Shown piece after piece: positions 53,590 to 61,949 of a stretch of 64,000 nt of DNA. The notes under the pieces are model-generated. The model saw only the letters and a list, made by a program, of their open reading frames with translations. It ran no database searches and was not told the origin of the DNA. Both the position numbers and the translations under genes were made by a program. Position 1 is the stretch's first letter. Each line of letters starts with the position of its first letter. The stretch is taken from positions 124,001 to 188,000 of the forward strand of contig NZ_JABVEC010000012.1 of NCBI RefSeq assembly GCF_014323705.1. Reading direction: 5' to 3'. Origin of the DNA: Actinomadura alba. GTDB taxonomy: Bacteria; Actinomycetota; Actinomycetes; Streptosporangiales; Streptosporangiaceae.

Positions 53590-54039
53590 ATGGACAAGCC
53601 CACTCACTTGATCGAATACGAGACCATGCTGCTCGGGCGGCACAACCTGACCAGCCGCTCCCGGCGTGAGGGCCGTCTCCTCGACCGCAGCGCCTACATC
53701 CTGCTCAGCCGCATCGGGATGGAGGGTCCGATGTCCATCCGGCAGCTCAGCGATGCCTTCGGTCTGGACGCCTCCACACTCAACCGGCAGACGGCCGCCA
53801 TGCTCCGCGACGGACTGGTCGAACGCATCCCCGACCCCAACGGTGGCATCGCCCGCAAGTTCCGCATCACCGACGAAGGCGAGCGCCGCCTCGACCGGGA
53901 GCGCGAGGTGATCGTCAGCGGCCTGGAGAAGATCCTCGACCAATGGACGCCCGAAGAGGTCACCTCCTTCGCCGCCTACCTCCAACGGTTCAACACCGAC
54001 ATAGAACGCCTCGCCGGACGGCCCTGGCCCCGCCCGTAA
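53590..54039 (+). CDS. MarR-family regulator
   Basis: A 149-residue winged-helix regulator from ATG 53590; the longer open frame runs through operator DNA. Core: LLSRIGMEGPMSIRQLSDAF, GLDASTLNRQTAAMLRDGLV and the wing DPNGGIARKFRITDEGERRL. Length and layout are standard. Divergent from the MFS exporter; together a drug-inducible efflux unit. Confidence 0.93.
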   Translation: MDKPTHLIEYETMLLGRHNLTSRSRREGRLLDRSAYILLSRIGMEGPMSIRQLSDAFGLDASTLNRQTAAMLRDGLVERIPDPNGGIARKFRITDEGERRLDREREVIVSGLEKILDQWTPEEVTSFAAYLQRFNTDIERLAGRPWPRP

Positions 54040-54194
54040 CGGGCGGTCGCAGCCGAGGAACATCTAAGGGCGTTCTACTTACTTCGACGCCTGCGGACTC
54101 ACACCGACGAACGCCGGTCTCATCCGGCTTTGAACGCCGGCAGGCGCTTCACCGGCCACCCCGACGTACCGAACCGTCCCCGTGCCGCCCGATC

Positions 54195-54986
54195 TCAGGT
54201 GGGCTCTGGAGCGATCAGGTGGATGCCGTCAGAGGTCACATCGGCGAAGGCGTACCCGGTGGCCCAGAGTTCCACCAACGGTCCGAACGGGTTGGGGAGG
54301 TCGGCCATGCTGTGGCCGATCACGCCCGGCCGGTCCGACAGGTCCACGATCCCAACGTTGTTGAACGAGCCTGGGACGATCAGAGATCGCTCGGCGGCGA
54401 GCCGCCAGCAGTGGTCGAGCTTCGCGTGCCACATGGCCCGGTTGATGAATGTCTGTCGGTAGCCCGGGTCGGTAAATGCGCCCGCGTGGGTGCCGTGCTT
54501 CAGGTTCCAGTGGCCGAAGAACAACCGGCGAATGATCTCCGTACGGGGATGCGGCAACGTCGCCCGCATGGGCTCGGTCAGTGGACCTCCGACCCGCCAG
54601 ATGATCCGATCCGATGCCGGGACGTCCCACAGCGCCAGGTGCCGGACGCAGGTGCGAGCCAGCCTCTCGGCGCGCAACAGCCCGTCGGGATCGCGGGTGA
54701 GCGCGGCGGCCGCCTCGGGCCCGGGGGGCTGATCCACGATCGGGGTGTCCGCGGCCAGGACGCCGAGTGTTCCGCAGTCGCCGCAGGTCCAGCCCTCTTC
54801 CCACTCGTCGGGACTGCCCGTGTACGTGCCGACGGTGCCGCTCCCCCGGCATCGTGGACAGGGCGTCAGGACGGTCGCGCGGAACCCCCGGCGTGGATCG
54901 GTGGGTAGTGCGGCCGACCCGGCCGTGATGCGGCTGGGGCGCAGCACGCTGCCTTCCAGCCATTCGAAATCAACCGGATCAGCCAT
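54195..54986 (-). CDS. Unknown protein with zinc-ribbon-like CxxC pairs
   Basis: A 263-residue protein from ATG 54986. Two close CxxC pairs, CPRCRGSG and CGDCG (about residues 45-75), look like a DnaJ-type or zinc-ribbon site. The rest is mostly helical, with IIRRLFFGHWNLKHGTHAG and a Trp/His-rich HAKLDHCWRLAAERS. I do not recognise the family. Third-position G/C bias supports coding. It is convergent with the MarR gene. Confidence 0.7.
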   Translation of the reverse strand: MADPVDFEWLEGSVLRPSRITAGSAALPTDPRRGFRATVLTPCPRCRGSGTVGTYTGSPDEWEEGWTCGDCGTLGVLAADTPIVDQPPGPEAAAALTRDPDGLLRAERLARTCVRHLALWDVPASDRIIWRVGGPLTEPMRATLPHPRTEIIRRLFFGHWNLKHGTHAGAFTDPGYRQTFINRAMWHAKLDHCWRLAAERSLIVPGSFNNVGIVDLSDRPGVIGHSMADLPNPFGPLVELWATGYAFADVTSDGIHLIAPEPT

Positions 54987-55124
54987 GATCGCCTGATCGT
55001 AGGGCACCGGCTCAAGCGAGCCATGCAACACGCCCTTTCCCACTTCCGTGAGGCAGGGCCCCTGCCCGGTCGGGACGGCGGGATATGAGATGGCCGGCCG
55101 TCGCCAAGTCCGCCGGGGCACCCG

Positions 55125-55952
55125 TTATTTCGCGTCGAGATCCAGCAGCTCTGCCGTAATGTCCGCGAGGCGAGCCGCTGACTTCGGTGAGAAGAGACCG
55201 CTTCGAACGCTCAACTCGTCGTACATGTTGAACGCGCTGAGCGGCTCTTGGGGCGGATCGTCAAGAAGCCGGAGGATCGGCGGTACGACTGCGGTCGCGG
55301 GTTTCGCCATTGCCTTCTGCTGTTCGATGAATGCCGCCGTCGGCGGGTCGAACTCACCGACGAAGCCCGTCGATGTCGTCCCCGGGTGGAACAGCACATA
55401 TTTGACGCGGCCCTTGCCATGGCGCTTGGCGAAGGTGACCCCGAGCAGATCGTTGAGTCGCCCGCTCATGAACATCGCCCGCACGCCGTCGTATTGCCGG
55501 GCACTCTGCAGATCGTCCCAGTCGATCGGTGTGTCGTGGCCCGGGCCGGCCACATTGACGACGACCGCGCCATCCGCTTTTTCGAAGGCGCCGAGCAGCC
55601 CGTAGCTGAACAGGACGCGACTCAGATAGAAGAGCGCGAAGTTGTCCTCGAAGCCATCGGAGGTCACCGACCGGTACGTTCGGAAGTAGCGCGCGCACAT
55701 GACGAGGCCGTCGATTTCCGGGTAGGCCTCGAGTAGATCGCTGACGGTACGCCGGGTGTTCGACACCAGGCTGAGGTCCGCCGGATAGAAAGCCGCACTT
55801 CCCGGCGCATCGTCCGCCTCCCGAATGAGACGGTCGGCCTTCCCCTGGTTCGTTCCGATCACTACGGCGTGATCTCCCCGTGAGAACAGCGCGCGAGCGA
55901 CGGCCGCCCCGATTCCATCGGTGCCGCCCGTGATCACGAATGTCTTCGTCAA
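55125..55952 (-). CDS. SDR-family protein with degenerate catalytic site
   Basis: A 275-residue Rossmann protein. VITGGTDGIGAAVARALFSR is the cofactor loop. Where related retinol-dehydrogenase-type SDRs have AYxxSKxxN, this one reads AMFMSGRLND, so both the catalytic tyrosine and lysine are replaced. The gene is otherwise full length and intact. It may bind NADP without classical catalysis or be a recently inactivated enzyme. Confidence 0.82.
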   Translation of the reverse strand: MTKTFVITGGTDGIGAAVARALFSRGDHAVVIGTNQGKADRLIREADDAPGSAAFYPADLSLVSNTRRTVSDLLEAYPEIDGLVMCARYFRTYRSVTSDGFEDNFALFYLSRVLFSYGLLGAFEKADGAVVVNVAGPGHDTPIDWDDLQSARQYDGVRAMFMSGRLNDLLGVTFAKRHGKGRVKYVLFHPGTTSTGFVGEFDPPTAAFIEQQKAMAKPATAVVPPILRLLDDPPQEPLSAFNMYDELSVRSGLFSPKSAARLADITAELLDLDAK

Positions 55953-56132
55953 GTCAGTGTCCCTAGTCCGCGGTTTGGGGTGCGTTCATGGTCTGCAGAA
56001 GGTGTGCATACCCAGTAAGGTAATTCGAACCCAGACACTAGCTTAGTTGAACCAGCCGGTTCAAACAGGCTCAGCGTTCACAAGGCCGGACCACACGTGC
56101 CGCACACCACCGCCCTCCCTACCCTCATCGAG

Positions 56133-56182
56133 TCGTGGCGTGTCGGGGTCATGGCGGCAGACGCGGGCCCGACACGCCACGA
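56133..56182. other. 15-bp-arm hairpin in a 290-base non-coding stretch
   Basis: TCGTGGCGTGTCGGG (56133-56147) and CCCGACACGCCACGA (56168-56182) form a perfect 15-bp stem with a 20-base loop. The flanking stretch 55953-56242 has no recognisable gene. A terminator for the minus-strand XRE/small-ORF unit or for the SDR promoter side is possible, but the long GC arms without T tract also fit a mobile-element end or a structured RNA. Confidence 0.6.
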
Positions 56183-56242
56183 GTCAACGAGGGGACGGGA
56201 CGGCCGTCGGCCGGCCGTCATCACCTGCGGCAGGCTGATCGC

Positions 56243-56374
56243 TCACGTACGAGCGACGGCCGTCGGCCCTTTCTGTACACCAGTGATGAGAAGCATGCCC
56301 TTGCTCTTGGGGCCGGCAGGGGCCCAGCCGAAGACACCGGCCTCATCAAGATCCCGTTGCGGACCGGCGGTCAC
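56243..56374 (-). CDS. Small ORF coupled to the XRE regulator
   Basis: A 43-residue frame starting at GTG 56374, which overlaps the XRE stop by GTGA. It reads MTAGPQRDLDEAGVFGWAPA and ends VQKGPTAVART. No family recognised; third-position G/C bias is weaker than in neighbours. It may be a genuine coupled peptide or chance read-through. Confidence 0.3.
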   Translation of the reverse strand: MTAGPQRDLDEAGVFGWAPAGPKSKGMLLITGVQKGPTAVART

Positions 56375-56916
56375 GGTGTTCCGAGCGTGTGCGCGAAATG
56401 CGCCTGGGCGTCCGCCGTACGGCCGTTTCCGTAGACACGGAGCACTGCGGCGAGGTCGGGAAAGCCGGCGTCGAGGAGCGACGCCGCAGCCTCGATCTCG
56501 GCGGCGGAGGCGACGGCCCGCAGCAGTGACTGCAGTGCGCGTGCCGGCTCCTCCGCGGCCGTCCGGACCGGTGGCGTGGTCATGCGCATGCCGGACGACG
56601 TCGTCGCCGACTCCGCATGGATCCGACTCAGCCGCTCGCCGATCGCGTCGCGGGTCAGCGTGCCGAAGTCCGGATCGCGGGCGAGTTCCTCGACCGCCAG
56701 CAACCGGTTGAGCACCACCGGGTTGCTGATCTTGGCGCGGCGGCCGGACATGAGCTGAGAGAGCATCGGCGGCGAGAGGCCTACTACCTGGGCGAGGTTC
56801 GCCTGCGAGATGCCGAGCCGTTCGAGCAGCCACCGGAACCGATCGCCGAGCGGCTCGCCGTACCACTCGGCCTGCAGCCTGCGGTTGCGGTCGACGTTAC
56901 CTTCTGCGGTGCCCAC
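56371..56916 (-). CDS. XRE-family (Cro/C1 HTH) regulator
   Basis: A 181-residue protein with GTG start at 56916, preceded by GGGAGAG. The HTH spans about residues 24-80: LLERLGISQANLAQVVGLSP then PMLSQLMSGRRAKISNPVVL. The C-terminal half is helical (RALQSLLRAVASAAEIEAAA) with no known domain. It is divergent from the von Willebrand factor A gene, with 79 bases between, and probably controls it. Confidence 0.85.
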   Translation of the reverse strand: MGTAEGNVDRNRRLQAEWYGEPLGDRFRWLLERLGISQANLAQVVGLSPPMLSQLMSGRRAKISNPVVLNRLLAVEELARDPDFGTLTRDAIGERLSRIHAESATTSSGMRMTTPPVRTAAEEPARALQSLLRAVASAAEIEAAASLLDAGFPDLAAVLRVYGNGRTADAQAHFAHTLGTP

Positions 56917-56926
56917 CGACTCTCCC

Positions 56927-56956
56927 TTGACTGTTAACAACTGCAAACGATAGCTT
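56927..56956 (+). promoter_or_regulatory. Promoter of the VWA gene
   Basis: TTGACT at 56927-56932 and TAGCTT at 56951-56956 with an 18-base spacer, followed by ribosome site GGAGG five bases before the ATG at 56996. The palindrome GTTAAC (56933-56938) within the spacer is a possible XRE contact. Confidence 0.5.
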
Positions 56957-56995
56957 CACATCCGCATACGAAAGAAGGCTTCCTCGGAGGGAAGT

Positions 56996-59107
56996 ATGCA
57001 TACTACTGCGCGAATCAGCCCGTTCACAGATGCGACGGGCGAGCGGCGGCCGCGAACGGCGAGGTGCGTCCGCAGGCTCGCCGCGCTGATCGGCGCGGTG
57101 CTCGCCGGGCTCACCCTGGTGCCGGCTCACCCCCTCGCCGCCACGGCACAAGCGGGATCCGCGGCGTGGTCCAAGGACCTGGCCCCGATCATGTTGGTCC
57201 TCGACGCCTCCGGCTCGATGGCGGCGCCCGCTCGCGGCGGCACAAAGATGGACGCCGCCAAGCGGGCCGTGCGCTCCGTGGTGGAGACGCTGCCCGCGGA
57301 CAGCCGGCTGGGTCTGACGGTGTACGGCACGGGCACGGGGCCATCGGCCGGAGAGAAAGCCGCCGGCTGCAAGGACATCAAGGTCGTACACCCGGTCGGT
57401 TCCCTCGACAAGGCCGGCATGATCAGTGCGGCGAACGGCGTCGAGCCTCGTGGCCACACGCCGATCGGGCAGTCCCTGCGGACCGCCGCCGACGCGCTCC
57501 CCAAGGAGGGCCCCCGCTCGATCGTGCTGGTCTCCGACGGAGAGGACACCTGTGCACCGCCCACGCCGTGCGAGGTGGCCAAGGATCTCGCCGAGCAGGG
57601 CATCGATCTGCGGATCCACACGGTCGGCTACCAGGTCGACGCCAAGGCCAGGAACCAGTTGACCTGCATCGCCCAGAGCACCGGCGGCACGTACACCGAC
57701 GTTCCGGACGCCTCCTCGCTCGGGCAGTCGCTGGGCCGGGTCACCGCTTCGGCGCTGCGCAACTATGAGCCGGCCGGCATACAGGTCAAGGGAACGAACA
57801 CACCGCAGGGCGCGCCGGTCCTCAAACCCGGCGGCTACCAGGACACCCTGGGCGACGCCAAGCGTTACTACTCGGTCGACATACCGGCCGGCAACACCGC
57901 GTACTTCGCCGCCACCGTGCCCTTCGTTCGGGGCGGATCGGTGCAGGTCAAGGGGCTCAACATCGCGCTGCTCGGAGTGAACGGCACCGACTGCAACGTC
58001 TCCGAGAACGCGATCACGACAAGAGGACGGGACGGCCGCCCCCTGAGCGTGGAGTTCACCTGGGACGGCCTGGTGTCCGAGAGCCGCACGCCCTTCCCGG
58101 ACTGCAAGAGGCCTGGTCGCTACACCTTCTCGGTGTACTTCACCGGGGCCTCCGACGCACCGGCGGCCGGCGACGACGGCGGCGGCGAACGACTGCCCGT
58201 CGAACTGCAGGTCGGCCTCGAACCACCGGTCGCAGGCGACAAGGGTTCGGCGCCCGCCGGCCAGCCCGTCGCCTTCCAGAACCCGGGCGGGCCCGACCGG
58301 CCGGTCACGGGCGGCGCGTCGTTCGGCACCGCCACCGCCCTGCCCGGGTCCGGCCACTACACCGAGCAGATCCACTATGGCGAGTTCCTCTTCTACAAGG
58401 TGCGGCTCGACTGGGGCCAGGCCCTGACCTACCGGGTGCGTTACCCCGACGATCCGAACACCAGGGCGGCGGTGAACATCGAGACCGAGATGTACGCACC
58501 GTCCCGCAAGCGGCTCACCTGGGAGACCACGTTCTACTCAGGACGGGCGAAAATGCTGGACGCCCCGTTCCTCGGCGTCAAGACCGGCGGGTTCTCGACC
58601 CTTCCGATCCGTTATCGCAACCGCGAGCTCAAGGAGTCGAAGTTCACACCGCACAGTGTGGCGGGGTGGTACTACTTCGCCGTCAAGCTCGGCCGTAAGA
58701 GCAGCGAGAACGCGTCACCGAACGCAATCCCGGTCACCATGGACGTCTCCGTCGTCGGCACGCCGGAGAAGGGCCCGCAATACGCCGGCGCCGCCGCTGG
58801 GACGGACGCCTTCGGAGCCCCGCCGCCCCGACCGCCGGCCGCCACGCCTCTGTCCGGCCGGAAGGTCTCCGCCGAGTCAGGACCGGCCTGGTGGATCATC
58901 GGAGCGGCCGCCGCCGGTGCCGTCGTCATCAGCGCGGTGATCGGGACGGTGCTCGTCGGACGGCGCCGTCGCCATGCGGCGCCCCACCCGCACCATCCCG
59001 GCGCACCGCCCTTCGGCCCGGGTTCCGGTGCACCGCCCTTCGGTCCGGGTTCCGGCGCGCCACCCCACGGCCCGGGTTCCGGCGTGCCGCCCGGCCCTCC
59101 CCGTTGA
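56996..59107 (+). CDS. Membrane-anchored von Willebrand factor A domain protein
   Basis: A 703-residue exported protein. Signal peptide to about residue 55; VWA domain about 60-255 with the MIDAS motif DASGSMAA, TPIGQSLRTAADALPKEGP and VSDGED. Two further beta-rich regions follow, then a helix (AWWIIGAAAAGAVVISAVIG, about 630-650) and a cytoplasmic tail of three GAPPFGPGS-type repeats. It should bind a partner through a metal at the cell surface. Regulated probably by the divergent XRE gene. Confidence 0.9.
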   Translation: MHTTARISPFTDATGERRPRTARCVRRLAALIGAVLAGLTLVPAHPLAATAQAGSAAWSKDLAPIMLVLDASGSMAAPARGGTKMDAAKRAVRSVVETLPADSRLGLTVYGTGTGPSAGEKAAGCKDIKVVHPVGSLDKAGMISAANGVEPRGHTPIGQSLRTAADALPKEGPRSIVLVSDGEDTCAPPTPCEVAKDLAEQGIDLRIHTVGYQVDAKARNQLTCIAQSTGGTYTDVPDASSLGQSLGRVTASALRNYEPAGIQVKGTNTPQGAPVLKPGGYQDTLGDAKRYYSVDIPAGNTAYFAATVPFVRGGSVQVKGLNIALLGVNGTDCNVSENAITTRGRDGRPLSVEFTWDGLVSESRTPFPDCKRPGRYTFSVYFTGASDAPAAGDDGGGERLPVELQVGLEPPVAGDKGSAPAGQPVAFQNPGGPDRPVTGGASFGTATALPGSGHYTEQIHYGEFLFYKVRLDWGQALTYRVRYPDDPNTRAAVNIETEMYAPSRKRLTWETTFYSGRAKMLDAPFLGVKTGGFSTLPIRYRNRELKESKFTPHSVAGWYYFAVKLGRKSSENASPNAIPVTMDVSVVGTPEKGPQYAGAAAGTDAFGAPPPRPPAATPLSGRKVSAESGPAWWIIGAAAAGAVVISAVIGTVLVGRRRRHAAPHPHHPGAPPFGPGSGAPPFGPGSGAPPHGPGSGVPPGPPR
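59000..59104 (+). repeat. 27-bp tandem repeats in the VWA gene tail
   Basis: Units at 59000-59026, 59027-59053 and 59054-59080 encode GAPPFGPGS, GAPPFGPGS and GAPPHGPGS; a partial fourth runs to 59104. Pro/Gly-rich flexible tail, prone to copy-number change. Confidence 0.9.
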
Positions 59108-59116
59108 GAGCGAACG

Positions 59117-59156
59117 GGTAAGGCTGTGTCCGGCTTCCGCCGGGCGCAGCCTTACC
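59117..59156. terminator. Bidirectional terminator between VWA and kinase genes
   Basis: An 18-base stem: GGTAAGGCTGTGTCCGGC (59117-59134) pairs with 59139-59156 around TTCC, with only two G-T wobbles. Both flanking genes converge on it, 82 bases apart. Confidence 0.85.
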
Positions 59157-59189
59157 ACTCCGTCGACACCTGTTACCGGCGACGGGCCG

Positions 59190-60491
59190 TCAGCCGACCG
59201 GCCGCCAGTAGTAGGTGGCGCCGGAGCGGAACGTACAGCGCACCCGGCGGCCGTCCGCGGTGGTCTCCATGGTCCCGGCGTCCTGCCAACCGCAGGAGCC
59301 ACCGACCCGGACGTCGGACTGCGGCCCTCCCGCCGGAACCGACGCCTGAGCCGTCGGCGTGAGAGAGGGAGAGTGCGAGGGCTCCACGCGCGATCCGCGA
59401 TCCGAGGAGCCCCGGACGGACAGCACGCCGCCCACCGCCGCCGCGCCGAGCGCCGCCGCGATCACGGCGGCGACGACCGGCCGCCGGCGCGACCTCGCGT
59501 GCCCGGCGAGCTCCGGATCCCGGCCCAGGCCGGCCGGCGTCGGCTCCGGGCCCCGCCCCCGGCCGGTCGGCTCCCGCCCCCGGCTCTGCTCCGTCCCGGC
59601 CTCGTGCGGCGATGCCCGCGGTGCATCCCAGCCTTCAGGCAGCGGGCCGAGCTGATCGAAGATCTCGATCAGCTCGCCATCGGCCGTACGAGCGGGCACC
59701 TCCAGCGTCAGCCCGCAGTTACCCAGCCACTCACCCGCAGCCGCGGCGTCGGCCGGGCGATCTCTCGGGTCCGGAGCGCACAGCCCGGCGACGACCGACC
59801 ACAGCACGGAGGGCACACCTTCGGGCGGCGGACCGAACCGCTGTCCCACTTCAGGCCGGGCGGCCCCGGTGAGCAATTGCCAGGCGACCATCCCCGCGGC
59901 GTAGAGGTCCTGCCGCGGCCCCGGATGGCCGCCCTCGAGCACCTCGGGTGCGACGTAGCCGGGCGTGCCCACCACGAAGCCGGTCGTGGTGAAGCGCTGC
60001 CCATCGGGATGGAGCGCGGCCCCGAAATCGATCAGGCGCGCGTGCGGGAGCCGGGCACCGGTCGCCTCCAGCAGCACGTTGGCCGGCTTCACGTCGCGGT
60101 GGACCGCTCCCTCGGCGTGTACATGGCCGAGTGCCGCGAGCAACTGCGCCAGGATCTCCGCGGCGTACGCGGCGGGAAGCGGCCCGTAGTCGTTGACCAG
60201 CGTCTCCAGCGACCCGCCGTGCACCAGGTCCATGACGAGCACCATGTCGTCGTCGTCGGCAGCCCAGCCGTACGGGATCAGTACGTGTGGATGTGCGATC
60301 CGCAGCGACTGCTCACGGATGGCGCGCACCACGCCGATGGTGCCGATCTCGGGGTTCATGAGCTTGGCGGCGCAGTAACGGGCCCTCCGGTGATCGAACG
60401 CCCGCCATACCGAGCCCGCCGCGCCGGAGCCCACTCTGTCGATCAACGCGACACGACCAGCCACGACTCGTCCAGGTCGGCCGGTCACCAT
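59190..60491 (-). CDS. PASTA-less Ser/Thr protein kinase, membrane anchored
   Basis: A 433-residue Hanks-type kinase. Kinase domain about residues 12-260: glycine loop VGSGAAGSVWRAF, catalytic Lys in YCAAKLM, HRDVKPANVLL, IDFGAAL and APEVLEGG. A Pro/Arg-rich linker, a helix (VVAAVIAAALGAAAVGGVLS, about 345-365) and a short external domain with CGWQDAG and CTF, likely disulphide-bonded, follow. It converges on the VWA gene. Confidence 0.92.
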   Translation of the reverse strand: MVTGRPGRVVAGRVALIDRVGSGAAGSVWRAFDHRRARYCAAKLMNPEIGTIGVVRAIREQSLRIAHPHVLIPYGWAADDDDMVLVMDLVHGGSLETLVNDYGPLPAAYAAEILAQLLAALGHVHAEGAVHRDVKPANVLLEATGARLPHARLIDFGAALHPDGQRFTTTGFVVGTPGYVAPEVLEGGHPGPRQDLYAAGMVAWQLLTGAARPEVGQRFGPPPEGVPSVLWSVVAGLCAPDPRDRPADAAAAGEWLGNCGLTLEVPARTADGELIEIFDQLGPLPEGWDAPRASPHEAGTEQSRGREPTGRGRGPEPTPAGLGRDPELAGHARSRRRPVVAAVIAAALGAAAVGGVLSVRGSSDRGSRVEPSHSPSLTPTAQASVPAGGPQSDVRVGGSCGWQDAGTMETTADGRRVRCTFRSGATYYWRPVG

Positions 60492-60618
60492 GTGAGGACT
60501 GAATTCGCGACAGCATCGGGACGTGCCATGAACACATGGAACACCATGGCTTGTCCCCCTCTAAATCGAGCTGCGGCGTGAGGGTGCCGTTGTTCAATGT
60601 CGGGAGAACCAATGGCGG

Positions 60619-61326
60619 TCACCGGTGGCGCGGCAGCCGGTAGTAAGACGTGCCGGTCACCACCCTCACCCGCAGCACCATCCCGAAGCGCCGGCGCAAC
60701 TCGGCGACCGATGCACCAGCCCCCGCATCGACCGAGCACTGCCCGAACGCCACGCCCGACGGCGGGCAGGTCGCCGAGAGCGCCTCCACTTGGCTGATCA
60801 GCGGCCTCGTCACATCCCACCCGACGACGACCCGGCCGTCGTCCAGACCGGGGGCGGGTAGCAGGGTGCTCTCGTCCGTCCGGCCGCGCTTGACGTAGTA
60901 GTCGATGGCGACGTTCGCCTGCGATCCGGCCGGCTTATCGTCAATGATCTTCGCGGTCTCGATCTGCCGCAGCACGTCGACGATCCTGCCGCCCTTCACC
61001 CCGTACACCGAGGTACCGCTCATCTGGCAGGTCAGCAGCCACGGGTCGCGGCCATCCTCGAAGGTATACGGGCGCGGGCCCGAACAGGAGTCGCTGATCA
61101 CCGTGAAGCCGTGCGTCAAGCCCCGGACGTTGAACGGGGCGAGGCGCTCATCAATCGACGCCCGGCGCTCGGCGCGGGCCTTGACCGCTTCCGGCGCGAC
61201 CGCCATCCTCTTCAACTCGGCGACCGGCGGGTCGGCCGAGCAGGCCGCCAAGAGCGCGGCCGGCACCGACACGGTGGCCATGAGAGCGGGCACCGCGGTG
61301 AGAAGTGACCGGCGACGAGACGACAC
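60619..61326 (-). CDS. Lipoprotein of unknown function
   Basis: A 235-residue protein with GTG start at 61326 behind GGAGAATTC. The signal SSRRRSLLTAVPALMATVSV ends in lipobox LAAC (about residue 28). The rest is a soluble domain with paired Cys (DSCSGPRPYTFEDGRDPWLL, CPPSGVAFGQC). No family recognised. It follows the Ser/Thr kinase gene in the upstream direction of the same strand and could be co-transcribed with it. Confidence 0.7.
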   Translation of the reverse strand: MSSRRRSLLTAVPALMATVSVPAALLAACSADPPVAELKRMAVAPEAVKARAERRASIDERLAPFNVRGLTHGFTVISDSCSGPRPYTFEDGRDPWLLTCQMSGTSVYGVKGGRIVDVLRQIETAKIIDDKPAGSQANVAIDYYVKRGRTDESTLLPAPGLDDGRVVVGWDVTRPLISQVEALSATCPPSGVAFGQCSVDAGAGASVAELRRRFGMVLRVRVVTGTSYYRLPRHR

Positions 61327-61818
61327 GAATTCTCCAGTTCCAGACGATGACAGCTGCCACCGTCGCAGGACGCGCCGACGGTCGACCAGGGTGAAGATCA
61401 CCGAACTGGCCGAACGGACACCGGCCCGTCGCCGCCGGCGGTGTCATGCAGCGGCCAGAGACCTGGCGATCCGGGAGCCGAAGCGAGTCCACCCCCGCCA
61501 GACGATATCGATCGTCCTTGTCGATCTGCGACGAGCAGTCGCCTGATCGGTCCAGCTGACGGCCGGGTCGCCTCGGCTCAGTCTGCCGCCGGCAGGAAAG
61601 CGACCAGCCGGCGGGCGCTTGGATGTCGTCGCCGAGCGGGGAACCCTCGGTGAAGAGCCGCAGGAACGCGTACTCGTGGCAGGCGTCATGGGGCACATCG
61701 GCCTTGGATGTCGGGACGAACGGCCCGTTCCGCCCTGGCCGGGTGCGAGGACCATGAGAGCAGGGACGGGCTGTGGCGCGGCCGGTGCCGCGCCCCGGTG
61801 GAGAGGAGAGCGGGCGTA
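61327..61818. other. 492-base gap with no recognisable gene
   Basis: Between the lipoprotein start and the pspA stub. Minus-strand frames contain protein-like patches (for example DIVWRGWTRFGSRIARSLAA ending at 61444), but they are broken up by frame and lack a family match. It may hold another eroded gene plus the promoter of the psp/htpX operon, near 61,750-61,815. Confidence 0.35.
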
Positions 61819-61944
61819 ATGAGCCGCATCGCTCATCGCTTGGCCGAACTGTTCCGGATCAAGGCGGACAAGGTCCTGGACCGGGCCGAGGATCCACGGC
61901 AGATGCGAGAGCTGCCGTCGGACAATGGACTGATCGCGCGGTGA
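61819..61944 (+). pseudogene. pspA: PspA/IM30 N-terminal stub
   Basis: A 41-residue ORF starting MSRIAHRLAELFRIKADKVL followed by DRAEDPRQM, the standard beginning of PspA/IM30 (amphipathic helix plus KANKALDRAEDP). After RE the PspA coiled coil is replaced by LPSDNGLIAR and a stop. Intact PspA is about 220-270 residues. The ribosome site GGAGAGGAGAGCGGG-like purine run precedes it. Its TGA touches the htpX start region. Remnant or a retained membrane-binding micropeptide. Confidence 0.7.
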
Positions 61945-61949
61945 GGGGG

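Noticed and set aside
56897..58375. A 492-codon minus-strand frame
   Set aside because: Antisense to the VWA gene and runs through its promoter; no recognisable domain.
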